Source of the DNA: Platanthera guangdongensis
Taxonomy: Eukaryota > Streptophyta > Magnoliopsida > Asparagales > Orchidaceae
Length of the DNA: 64,000 bases
Assembly (NCBI GenBank): GCA_039583875.1
Contig: CM077158.1
Location: forward strand, 232,926,453 to 232,990,452
Direction of reading: 5' to 3'
A program made the position numbers and the translations under genes. The notes under the pieces were generated by a model. That model saw nothing but the letters and a program-made list of their open reading frames with translations, searched no databases and was not told the origin of the DNA. Every line of letters starts with the position of its first letter. Within the stretch, counting starts at the first letter, position 1. Of this stretch, positions 10,406-19,508 are shown one piece after another.

Positions 10406-11010
10406 TTTCCCTAGTAGAAGACGGTGACGGCCCGGGCACCGGATTGCGGTTTCTTCCACCTCAACATCAGTGGAATCGCGAGGGCTAGAGACGGGTTTCA
10501 GTAAGTGCTTTGGTCTTTTTTAAGAGATAAGCATTGTTGGGATGTCATAAGTTAGACTCATATAGCTTATGAAAAAGTAGCATATCATCAATTTTAAAAT
10601 AATTGATTTTTAACAAACAGTTGCATAAACATACAGCTGTAAAACTGCGTTGCGTTTTGAATAAAGATTATACATCAACAAAAATTGTCTCGACCAAGGC
10701 CTAAGCCTTGGCTCTATTGCTCTGCATACCAAATGATCATTAAATAATTTGTATATATTTCACTCACGCACAAATGGCAACAATACAAAAGAACAAATAA
10801 TCTGGAATATAAAAAAGAAACAAATAAATAAGTTAAGATGAGTAATACCAAATATGAGGAGATTAATTAGAGGATGTCAAATTAAGAGTCTCTAAAGCTT
10901 GTGAATATTTGAAATATAAAGTCGACAAAGAATAGATCTTCCATAAATAGTATTTTCTATTCACTATGTACAATGTTAAAATCCGCATTCCAGCTGTAGA
11001 TGAGGTGAGG
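10406..11010. other. Intergenic DNA upstream of the peptide gene
   Basis: AT-rich, without coding frames or recognised repeats. The first 100 bases (GC-rich, cccgggcaccgg) may belong with the minisatellite; the rest looks like ordinary plant intergenic sequence. Confidence 0.35.
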
Positions 11011-11011
11011 C

Positions 11012-11017
11012 TATAAG
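11012..11017 (+). promoter_or_regulatory. Candidate TATA box of the cysteine-rich peptide gene
   Basis: ctataagaac, about 105 bases upstream of the start codon at 11121, followed by a CA- and CT-rich leader (ccacacaccacaattt). Placement is normal for a plant gene, but the motif is not a perfect TATAAA. Confidence 0.45.
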
Positions 11018-11120
11018 AACAAGTCCCCCTAACTATGCCTCAGAGCTTCAAGCATCCTTAATTTTATTTCTTCAACCACACACCACAATTTAATTGTATC
11101 CATCAATCATAATTAGTAGC

Positions 11121-11772
11121 ATGAAGTTCTTCTATCAGAGAATAGTTTTAGTTGCAGCACTCCTAATCCTCTCAAATTTGGGTAATTATTTCCCTCTCTC
11201 TCTCTCTTTCAAATTTAGGTAATTTGTTCCTCTCTCTCTCTATTCCTTTCTCCCAAGCACAGTTAATTATATGATCCAACTATTGTTTAATTATATGATA
11301 TTAAAAATTTTATATAGGTTATAATTTAGGACATGTGATATATAGTTTGTGGAGCCCTATATTATATATAGATCAGAATGCAGGTGTGGTAATAGCTTGA
11401 ATTAATTTGCACGTAACTAATAATGTGCTGATATTGGTTGTAGTGATGGCCGGAAAATATAATGAACTCACTAAAGATTGCAAGCCTCGTAGAGTGAACA
11501 TTCCGGAGCCTTTTTCTTGTCATCGCCGAGCATCAAACTACGTGTCCTGCGAACACCTTTGTCAATTTGTGTTAATGTCCGAAGGAGCAATAGATTGTAC
11601 CTTTCACAGTGCCACCTGCCTGCCAACGTGGGGACGACCTTCCTGCATATGTGTGATTTGCCGTTTAAAGCAACCCGAAAACGCACCTCGGCCTCGCCGC
11701 AGGTGCGGCTACGCAAGTTTCAGTACATTTGGCTTTCATCCATTTAGCCATGCAGTGGGATTTGGAGGATAA
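11121..11772 (+). CDS. Cysteine-rich secreted peptide, defensin-like (two exons)
   Basis: Exon 1 (11121-11181) encodes MKFFYQRIVLVAALLILSNL, a clear signal peptide. A GT-AG intron (11182-11443, in phase) leads to exon 2, which encodes the mature part with nine Cys spaced C-x12-C-x9-C-x3-C-x11-C-x6-C-x8-C-x-C-x2-C, ending in CICVIC. Signal-peptide exon plus one Cys-rich exon, and a C-x-C near the end, are the usual architecture of plant defensin-like peptides; the exact subfamily is not identified. The tail after CRLKQ is Arg/Pro-rich and may be intron read-through: a donor-like AG|GTGCGG near 11700 could splice to 11792. A secreted defence or reproductive signalling peptide is inferred. The intron begins with a duplicated CT-rich segment. 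It is the only likely host gene in the window. Confidence 0.65.
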
Positions 11773-11791
11773 CATTAATTTGTTTTGATAG

Positions 11792-11913
11792 CTGGAGAAG
11801 CCCGCATTCTTGATGCTTGCCTGCATGAAACTTGTGCACCTCCAGCATGTGCTTGCTTCTATGAATGCAAGGAAAAAATTTTCGGCTCTGTTTGGTACGG
11901 TGATGGCAATTAA
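11792..11913 (+). pseudogene. Possible third exon or fragment of a Cys-rich peptide, ending inside a transposon
   Basis: After an AG at 11790-11791, one frame reads AGEARILDACLHETCAPPAC then ACFYECKEK, with Cys spacing C-x4-C-x4-C-x-C-x3-C, similar to the end of the preceding exon. From base 11884 the sequence is the terminal inverted repeat of a Tourist-like element, and the stop codon at 11911-11913 lies inside that element. It could be an alternative last exon, or the broken remnant of a tandem paralogue. Confidence 0.4.
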
Positions 11914-13022
11914 AAAAGTTGTGGTGGGAAATAGACAATGGCATTAGAGTGTCAAAAGGCTGTTTTGAAATGGTTTAGAGTGTTTGAAAAATCTTCATCT
12001 ATGTTCTTTTTATAATGATGTTATGCATATTTTTGAATGGAATAACAACTTTTTAGTAATAGCCTTTTGATTTTTTTAGCATGCATGAGAGAGAGTGAGA
12101 GAGAATTGATATTGGAATTGGTATTGAAAAGAATGGCGAAAATTTTGGGCTCAGGCAAAAAATGCGCACAACGGCGAAAAATGCACGTCGTGAAGGATAA
12201 TGCGCCCGAGAAAAAAATGCGTGTCCGGGAGAAAATGCGGGTTTGGCCGGAAAAATGGGCGCCCGGGTAGAATTGGGCGTCAGGAGGAAAATGGACGCCC
12301 GGGCGGAAAATCGTACGCGGAAACAAAAAAAGGCGCGCCTAGGCGAAAAAAAACGTGCGTCAACCTTGAAAAAGACGCGCCTAGGCAAAAAACGCACGAT
12401 CGGGCAAAAAAACGCACGCCAAGGCGGAAAATGAGTGCTTGGGCAGAAAATGCGCGCTCGGACAGAAAATGCACACCCGGACGAAAAAACTGGCACATGG
12501 GGAAAAATTGCGTTGTCATGAGAAAAATGCATGACTCGGCAAAAAATGCATGCCAGAGTGAAAGATATCTGCCCATGGAGAAAATGTCGGCAAAAATGTT
12601 CTCGAGCTAAAATGAGTGTCGAAGTGAAAACGCGGGACTTAGAGAAAATGCGCGCCCAAGTGAGTTCGTTGTTCCAGAATGCTTAATCTAAAAACAACGA
12701 CATGTCCTAATCATTCAATGGATTGTTTTGCAGGATTCCTTCATTATGAATGATTTTGGACTCAAAAGTCAATTTTCTTCCTAAAACTCTATGTCTAAAT
12801 AATATGATTTGTTTTTGTATTCTAAAAGCCAATTTTTGAATATCAATACGTCTAAAAGAACGAACTCTTATAAAAAGTAAGTTTTTTTTTAAAGTTTTAT
12901 GAAAAATAGAGAGCCCCCAACTTTTAAAAAAATCTTGTCTGCGCTTTACAAACAAGTGCTGATTAAACTGCAGTGCCGGTGGGAATAGAACTTTTCTCAT
13001 CATCACTACTCCAAACATAGCC
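11884..13022. mobile_element. Tourist-like (PIF/Harbinger-type) non-autonomous element, 1.1 kb
   Basis: The left end GGCTCTGTTTGGTACGGTGA matches the reverse complement of the right end, GGCTATGTTTGGAGTAGTGA. The right flank is TTA (13023-13025), the typical 3-bp target duplication of this superfamily; the left flank is TTC, one base off. No transposase is encoded. Instead the interior carries a GC-rich minisatellite (12135-12665). A much smaller element with related ends lies at 34643-34825. Confidence 0.6.
12135..12665 (+). repeat. GGGCGAAAAA minisatellite, copy 2, inside the Tourist-like element
   Basis: About 25 units of roughly 20-21 bp around gcgcccgggcggaaaatg. Same layout and orientation as the 9890-10405 array, but with shorter A-runs (4-6). 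Frames give Lys/Arg-rich or Phe-rich nonsense on the two strands. Confidence 0.8.
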
Positions 13023-13289
13023 TTAATAATAATAATAATAATAATGTCATTCAAATATATTTTGCTCTCCGTATTTTATACATGTGTGTTTGCGCAAAAT
13101 TCATTGTAGTTTGTCACAATTAATATTGCAATTCTAATACCAAAATATTAAAATCAAGTATATACAGTAATGTTATAAAGTAGTCCAAGACATGATATTG
13201 GTACCCCAAAAAACTGGTTTTTTTTTTTACTTTTTCTCAAGCTATAGTTTTTAATTGCACACCATTTCTCCCTATAGCCGAAATATAGC
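13023..13289. other. AT-rich flank of D1
   Basis: Contains a short (taa)n microsatellite (13023-13046) and no coding. It is the pre-insertion DNA left of D1; it resumes at 29609 after the duplicated gcctc. Confidence 0.5.
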
Positions 13290-13294
13290 GCCTC
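13290..13294. repeat. Target-site duplication of D1, left copy (gcctc)
   Basis: gcctc is immediately left of the 5' LTR and recurs at 29604-29608 immediately right of the 3' LTR, proving that 13295-29603 is one inserted unit. Confidence 0.85.
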
Positions 13295-13716
13295 TGTAAA
13301 GCGCCCGATTTTCTGGTGTTATTATTTGAACTGATGTCGTGAATTTAGGACGTCAGGGCGTTACCATTTTTCTGTTTTGGTTGACGGCGTTGCACCGTTT
13401 GTGCGTTTTGCGTCCGTTAGGTTTGTTTGACCGGATTTTGAGATTTTGATTAGATTGAATGCTTTCCTTGGTCTAGAGGAATGAGTTTTGAGGTTTTGAT
13501 CTAGTCCAGTTTTATTGCGATCCGAGCATTTTGGAGTCTCGGCGTGTGTTTTGATTTTTGTGATGATTTCTGCTTGTGTGAGCATTTGTTGTTATGGTCT
13601 TAAGAATGGTGCGTCAGATTCTAGGGTTGTCTCTCCTGCTAAATTCTTAGAGTCACCATTTCTCTCCCAGAATTTAAGACAATCCAAAATTTTCGAATCT
13701 ATCCTGTTCAGTTCTC

Positions 13717-14310
13717 AAGAGGACCTGGAGTTCTCGAGAAATATCTTTCTAGTACTCGAGATACATATCTTTAGTACTCGAGTAATGCGTGCATGTTACT
13801 TGAGAAGTTTTGTTGTTCTTGGGAGTTCCTTCAGTGGCTCTCGAGAAAAAAAGTATCAGTTGTTCTCGAGAAGTATCTCCTTGTTCTCGAAAAGTACTTG
13901 TTGTACCCGGGTAGGCCTTTCTTGTACTCGAGTAATGCCCCGCCTGAACTCGAGAAATTTTCTATGTATTCTTGAGAAGTGCCCTTGATATCGAGAAGTT
14001 CTTGTGTACTCGAGATATTCCTTCTTCAGTACTCGAGTACTGTTTTCCTGGTACTCGAGTGGTCCTTTTGTTGTACTCGAGACGTGCTTGTCTTCTAGTA
14101 CTCGAGTACTCTCCTTCTGCACTCGAGACGTGTTTTTGCTCTCGAGTAATTCTCCTTTCTAGTACTCGAGTAATTCTTCCTTAGTACTCGAGTAGTTTTG
14201 CCTTTAGTACTCGAGTGACTTTCTAGTACTCGAGTACTCTCTTTCTTTACTCTAGAGGATTTTGCCTTCAGTTCTCGAGTAACTTAATAGTACTCGAGTA
14301 CTCCGAGTCT
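13717..14310 (+). repeat. CTCGAG palindrome array in the D1 5' LTR
   Basis: About 20 CTCGAG hexamers in under 600 bases, many extended to gtactcgagtac. In the regular stretch after 14030 centre-to-centre spacing is mostly 19-25 bases (typically 22). Spacers are T-rich (ttctttccttc-like) and vary. The array is upstream of the TATA-like region, so in U3. The 3' LTR has the same array (26998-27460), partly eroded. Confidence 0.9.
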
Positions 14311-15461
14311 TCCTCCCGGAAATCGGTTCAGCCGACCCTGGTTCATTCTTCTAAGTATAAAGGTTTTTTATAATATATCTATTATATATATATACAAATA
14401 TAAATACCCTACTTCTTCTTCCTCCATCATTAAACCAAATTTTTTCTTTGTCTACCTTCCGAACCAGAGCGGCATGAGCGAGAAAGAGGTTGTCCGTCCG
14501 TACTTCTTCCGGTGGCCGCCGACGGTGCTCCAGTGCTTGAAATCGTGAGCCGATCGTAGATCCGGAAAGCCCTCGTCGAGAGCTTCGCCATCGTAGTAAA
14601 ATCTTCCCCATTCCTTGAGTTTTCCTCGTTAGGGTTTTTGGCCCTAACTTCTATCTTGGCTATTTCTTGTTAGATTTTGACTCCCCTCGTCTTCTTTAGC
14701 CCCGATCTACGACAAGGAGCGATTTTAAAGTGTTTTTCCGGCAAAACCAAGGCAAGTGGTGGTTTTCCCTTTTCCCTCTTCTTTTCAATCTTGATGATAA
14801 CTGGTAATCTCCTTATTCTTCAATCTTTCTGCACTAATGTCCTTTCCATTTATAGATATATTTAATTTTCCTTTGAATCCACTTGTGTTATTAGTTTCGT
14901 CATGATAATTTAATCTTGTAAGTGTTGTAGAAATTCGATGAAAATGTTCAACTGATGGCTTTAATCGTTCCTAACTATTAGGTAAGATGTGTTAAGAGTT
15001 GTTTAGGACCGTGAAATCTTTCCTAAGGGGTGGATCAATCGTTCCTTATTCTAGAATTGTTTAGTAGAATCTGACGTGTCGTTGTTGACTTAAGATGTCT
15101 ATCATGTTTTTTTTTAGTCGTGGCGATGTCGTGGGGCGAGACAAGCCACCAGGCCCCGACTGGGTTGTGGTGTGCCTCTGAGCTCTAAACCCGGATTGTT
15201 ACGAGGTTTTCCTTCCGGGTTTTTTATTCTTTGTTGCGGGTGTTATTAGTGGGTGAATCCACAGCCGCAACGTTTGATCTCTCTATTAGCACTTTGTGGG
15301 GCTCTACTGGACTTTTGGGTCATTTGCCGGTGTTTGGTGGAGTGCTTTGTCTCCCCCGCATTTAGACGGATAAATTGTTTTTGCGGTTGTGTCCGGATGA
15401 GTTGACCACCTCGCCCGTGTTGTTTTTGGTAGAGTTGACCACAAGTGGCTAATAGGGGTTT

Positions 15462-15466
15462 GTTTC
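15462..15466. repeat. Target-site duplication of S1, left copy (gtttc)
   Basis: gtttc is repeated at 21318-21322. The other LTR of D1 has the uninterrupted site gggtttgtttcttctccgat at about 28647-28666, confirming the insertion and its boundaries. Confidence 0.9.
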
Positions 15467-15627
15467 TGTTGGAACCCTAGTTCTGATTTGGGTAAGGATC
15501 ACTATTAGGTTTGATTAGACTGACCCAAAATGTATAGTTAGGGTCATAGGTTTATTTCTTTAGTCTAGGTCAAGAGTCAACATCTCATGGATCTGCCTAC
15601 AACAGCCTGTCAAAGACTCAGCCAGAT

Positions 15628-15995
15628 TGTATCGACACCAGAAGAAAGTCTGTGTCGACACCAGACAGTCTGTGTCGACACTTGGGAAATGTTGTGTCGA
15701 CACTTGAGCAAGATTGTGTCGACACCAGACATCAAGATTGTGTCGACACCAGATAGCCAGGCTGTGTCGACACCCAGAAGAATTGTGTCGACACACAGAA
15801 AGGCTGTGTCGACACCCAGAGGATCTGTGTCGACACAACAGACTATCGGTCGACACAAATAATATTAGTCGACACTAGCTTAGTCGACACAAGAAGTATT
15901 TATGTCGACACAGTTCACAGATTATTAGTCGACAGTATCAGTCGACACCAGAAGGACTTGTGTCGACACCCAGAACCATCTGTCGACACAGTTCT
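15628..15995 (+). repeat. GTGTCGACAC palindrome array, S1 5' LTR
   Basis: About 17 copies of the core GTCGAC, nine in a row as the full palindrome gtgtcgacac. Start-to-start distances in the regular part are 20, 22, 22, 24, 24, 21, 21 and 21 bases. Spacers vary (agacagtct, ttgggaaatg and so on). The distal copies are shorter (agtcgacac, atgtcgacac). It lies about 1.1 kb upstream of the TATA box. Confidence 0.95.
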
Positions 15996-17087
15996 TAGAA
16001 GTTGTTTCAGAAGGATAAGTCAAATTCTCAGGTCAACGAACCATGTTCTCAGGATGACGATTTGTGTCTTCTTCAGTATGACATTCCAGAAAATATTCTA
16101 AGTCCAGAAACAATTCTGAGCTCGACGATCTACGAGCTCAGGTCGACGATCCTGTGCTTCTCGGCAGTTATCTCAGATCTACGATAGTTGCTCACAGGTC
16201 AACGATCTCTTAACCCAGTTCGACGATCTCTGAGCCAAGCTCTACGATTTTTTACTGCCTTTAGTTATCAGTTCTCTCAGTCCGGTCAGAAGTATTTATT
16301 TTGGCTATGATAAATCATTTTAAGGCAAATATATTCTGATAATTAATGCTGACATTCTCAAGGCTGATAGTCGTATCTCTGAAGCATTGATTTTGGTATT
16401 CACAGAATATTTTATCAAGACAGTTATGGAAGTGCATTTATGATTGCCAGCCACTCTACCCGTTTGAGCTCCTAAATTCTTGCAGAGAATTAAGTACTAT
16501 CTGGGAATTCAAATTCAGGCTGTTAGTCATTCCAAAATATACAGAGAACTTAAAAAGACAGAGACAACAAGGAGAGTTAAAAAATCAATCTTTTTTTGCT
16601 CTGAAGATCTCCTGCTGTTTTTGCAAAATAGAAGGAAGAAGAAGAACTTGTTGAACACACAAATCTCTCTAGTCTTCCTCCTTCATCAGGCTTCAACAAT
16701 CTACAGAGAGCTCGATTCAATATCAATTTGAAGACCTACACCCTGGACAAAGCTTCCTTCTTCCTGAAACTACTCAATATCTCAGGGGGAGCTTTGGCAT
16801 TATCAAATCCACATAGTCTTCTCATTGTGTTTGAGAAAAAGAAGACTGTCATCTATTTTTCTTTAACCTCTCGTGTACAGGGTTCTTACTCCCTTCAAAA
16901 GTAAACTCCTTGGTGATAGGGCACCTGATCAAAAACCTATTGGTTTTTAGACACCTGATCAAAAGCCTAAAGGGTTTCTAGATCTACCTGAAGCAGATCT
17001 TGTGGTGACAGGGCACCTGATCAAAAACCTGAGTGGATTCCTACCAGGGTGGTAGAAGAGTGGATGTACCCAGATTTGGGTAACCAC

Positions 17088-17096
17088 TATAAAATT
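17088..17096 (+). promoter_or_regulatory. TATA box of the S1 5' LTR
   Basis: ctataaaat preceded by gtacccagatttgggtaacca, a block also found around the TATA box of SL1, SL2 and S2 (there as gtggttcccca on the opposite strand). This conserved core promoter ties the four LTRs together. Confidence 0.7.
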
Positions 17097-17280
17097 TCTT
17101 GTGTCGTCTGGATTGCCTTTTGTTTTCTTTGTGTATTGTGTTGTGATAGGTTTTTTGCTTTTACCTCTTTCATATAAGCATCAATATTTTTAATTCTGCA
17201 ATAAATCTAAACATTTTTTATATACTCTATTCACCCCCCCCCCCCTCTAGAGTAAACTGTATCTATCCCTCTCTTTCAAT

Positions 17281-17292
17281 TGGTATCAGAGC
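17281..17292 (+). other. Primer-binding site of S1
   Basis: tggtatcagagc, complementary to the 3' end of plant initiator tRNA-Met, begins two bases after the LTR end (17278). This is the usual primer for copia elements. Confidence 0.9.
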
Positions 17293-17403
17293 AGGTTCCT
17301 TTGTTTGTACAAAGGAACCCTTGGACCAATGATCCTTTGTTAGATCTACATATTTATTTTATCTATTCCCTTTTAGAGTTTATACACAGCTACAGCAAAG
17401 AAT

Positions 17404-18990
17404 ATGGATTATGCAAGCACCAGACCTCCAGTGTGCAACCTAAATAGATTTGTCATCTGGAAGGCAAGAATTAGATTGTATATGAACTCTATTGATGAAG
17501 ATATATACAATTCTATTTTGTCAGGTCCCATTACACTATCTGCAGTCTCAGAAGCCCAGAAAAAGCTAAAGCTTGTTGATGCCAAAGCTATGAACATATT
17601 GGCTCAGACCATGTCAGATGACATCTTTCAGAAGGTGGCTGAGTGCACCTCTACAAAAGCAATCTAGGATTCACTAAACCACATGGTTGTCGGCTCAACA
17701 GATGAGAGGAAAGATAGAAGATCAAATCTTATCACACTATATGAAAACTTCAAAAAGGATGAAGAAGAAACAGTTGAAGTAATGTACAATAGGCTTAGAT
17801 CCATCATCAGTGAGCTAAGAACCTTGGATAAAGAAATCACATTGACAAAAGTAAATGACAAGATCCTAATGTGCTTCCCAAGCTCATGAGATACCAGGAT
17901 TTGGCCAATCAAAGAGGCTAGAAACTTTAATGAGATTTCAACTGAATCTCTCCTAGGAAAGCTCAAATCTTATGAGCAGTTAATCAAGAATAGAGAAGTA
18001 GTGGAGCAAAGAACTCCTCCTCCAGCAAGAAGAGAACACATCATTGCTTTCAAGGCTGCTGAGAAGACAGTGGCTGCATCAACAAATGAAGAACTGATGA
18101 GCCTGTTTGCTAAAAGATTTTATCATATGGCAAAGAAGGACTTCAGAAGGGAGTCATCCAGAAATGACAGCAAGCCAAGATATGACCAAACCCCTACTAG
18201 AGAGAAGGAATCAAGAAGCAAGCATTACTGCAAGCCCTCTTCCAGCAAGCACAAAAAGAAGGACAAAGGATTTGTGGCTGAAACATAGAGTGACACAGAA
18301 GATGAATCCACATCTTCCAGCTCCAATGAAGAAGAAGAGGAGGCTAAGGTAAAGGAATTTTGTCTGATGGCAATCAATGCATCTTACAACAGCTATGATA
18401 GAGAATCTGAATATGATGGAGAATCAGATTTTGATGAAGAATCAGCAGATCAAGTAATCTCTAACCTTGATTTTTCTTTAGAAAAATTTAAAACCGACTT
18501 CAGATTATTAGGTAAAAATCTTCAAAAAATCTTAGTTCAAAATAATTCATCGACCGGAGATCGACGAAATCAATACTATTCGTCGAACTCAGATCGACGA
18601 ATTCTGAACAAAGATTTTGACTTGAACTATTTAGGAATCTGTGCTCGACGAAATGAATATAATTCATCGAATAGAGATCGACGAAAATGGACCACAGAAA
18701 ACAATTATTATCATTCTATGAATAGAGATCGAAGATCTCATCCAACATCGTCGAACTCAGTTCGACGATCCAACCAGAAATTGTCGACCCCAGATTTTAT
18801 TAACAGAAATTTTTTGTCTCTTAAAACTTATCCTCAAAGTCAGCATTTTAATATTCCTTTCAATGAGTGGATAATCCCTCCTAGGAAATATCATCCACTT
18901 GGATACAAGGATCAACCTAAATGCTCTTTTATTTCTGATTATTATCAAAGAGAACTAAGACCCAAGGTAATCTGGGTCCAGAATTTCTAA
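17404..18990 (+). pseudogene. gag: Sirevirus-like copia gag of S1 (three nonsense codons)
   Basis: A single frame from MDYASTRPPVCNLNRFVIWK to about 18990 is interrupted only by stops at about 17665, 17887 and 18286. The N-terminal part (WKARIRLYMNSIDEDI, then LITLYENFKKDEEETVEVMY and LRSIISELRTLDKE) is typical copia gag (UBN2-type). Then come an acidic Ser/Glu stretch and a region repeating the residues SSNSDRR. At DNA level that repeat is the palindrome tcgtcga...tcgacga. S2 has the matching C-terminal part at 50377-50622 (RDRRSHP, NPFANWEIPPRRYHP). No zinc knuckle was seen. A nucleocapsid/particle role is inferred from the family. Confidence 0.85.
18545..18790 (+). repeat. TCGTCGA...TCGACGA palindromes inside gag
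   Basis: At least five copies of tcatcga/tcgtcga, 4-8 bases, then (a)gatcgacga, within the coding frame, encoding the residues SSNSDRR or SSNRDRR. The same DNA motif occurs outside coding sequence in the S1 LTRs (tcgacgatc) and in S2. Confidence 0.85.
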
Positions 18991-19493
18991 TCTCTCTTTG
19001 CAGGTAAAGACCTATCTTACCACAGAGGAATAGTAGTATCTAATAGTAATCAAAAGATACATTTCCAGCCAATATAGAGGACAATTCAGTGGCTGAAGAG
19101 AGAGGCTGTTAACTCTCTAAGTTATGATCCTAATTAGATTTGGGCAAGGAAAAGTGATTTCATGGCAATTCAAGCAGGAACACTATCTGCTCAAATCTCT
19201 GCCCTCTTTGCTGCCCCCATCTTCATTTAGGGGCCTGGCTCTAGTGCTTACTGCAACCACGCAGGGGGAGATGCTTGTAAATGAAGCTGCATAAATTCCA
19301 GCACTAACAGAAATTCCAGCAGCAGCAGCAATTTCAGAAATAGCAGAAGCAGATTATGATGATACAGATTATAATGATACAGATTTGGGCAAGGTTCAAC
19401 ATCAATAACAACATCAACAATAGCAAAGCAGAAGCAAATGCTCCAGTTTATTGCTTTGTATTTTCTTTGTGTTATGTAAATAGTGTCCTCACC
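18991..19493 (+). other. S1 internal region after gag, pol missing
   Basis: About 500 bases with short homology-less frames; no protease, integrase or RT motifs. Contains a gcagcagcagcaa-type short repeat near 19320. I read it as what remains after deletion of pol. Confidence 0.6.
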
Positions 19494-19508
19494 CAAATAG
19501 GGGGAGAT
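19494..19508 (+). other. Polypurine tract of S1
   Basis: aaatagggggagatt directly before the TGTTGG start of the 3' LTR. S2 has the same tract on the minus strand (39177-39192). Confidence 0.8.

Larger units (their letters stand above)
13295..15466 (+). mobile_element. 5' LTR of D1, part 1
   Basis: Begins TGTAAAGCGCCCGATTTTCT; the 3' LTR begins TATAACGCCCCCGATTTTCT. It contains the CTCGAG palindrome array, a run of TATA-like sequence near 14350-14395 (aagtataaaggttttttata), and a CT-rich leader. The LTR stops at gggtttgtttc, where S1 is inserted, and continues at 21318. Confidence 0.85.
15467..17278 (+). mobile_element. 5' LTR of S1 (1812 bp)
   Basis: Starts TGTTGGAACCCTAG and ends CTCTCTTTCA. 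In order it carries the GTGTCGACAC array (15628-15995), a zone of tcgacgatc motifs (16115-16250), a TATA box ctataaaat at 17088-17096, an aataaa at about 17203, and a C-tract (17233-17246). It is nearly identical to the 3' LTR at 19509-21317. Confidence 0.9.

Noticed and set aside
15587..15862. Frames with repeated VSTP / CRHS residues in S1, SL1 and SL2
   Set aside because: All are translations of the GTGTCGACAC arrays, open on both strands.
15628..15995. CRISPR-like array of palindromic repeats with regular spacers
   Set aside because: Repeats are only 10 bases, spacers about 10-14 bases, no leader or cas genes, and the array lies inside a plant copia LTR and is duplicated in the other LTR.
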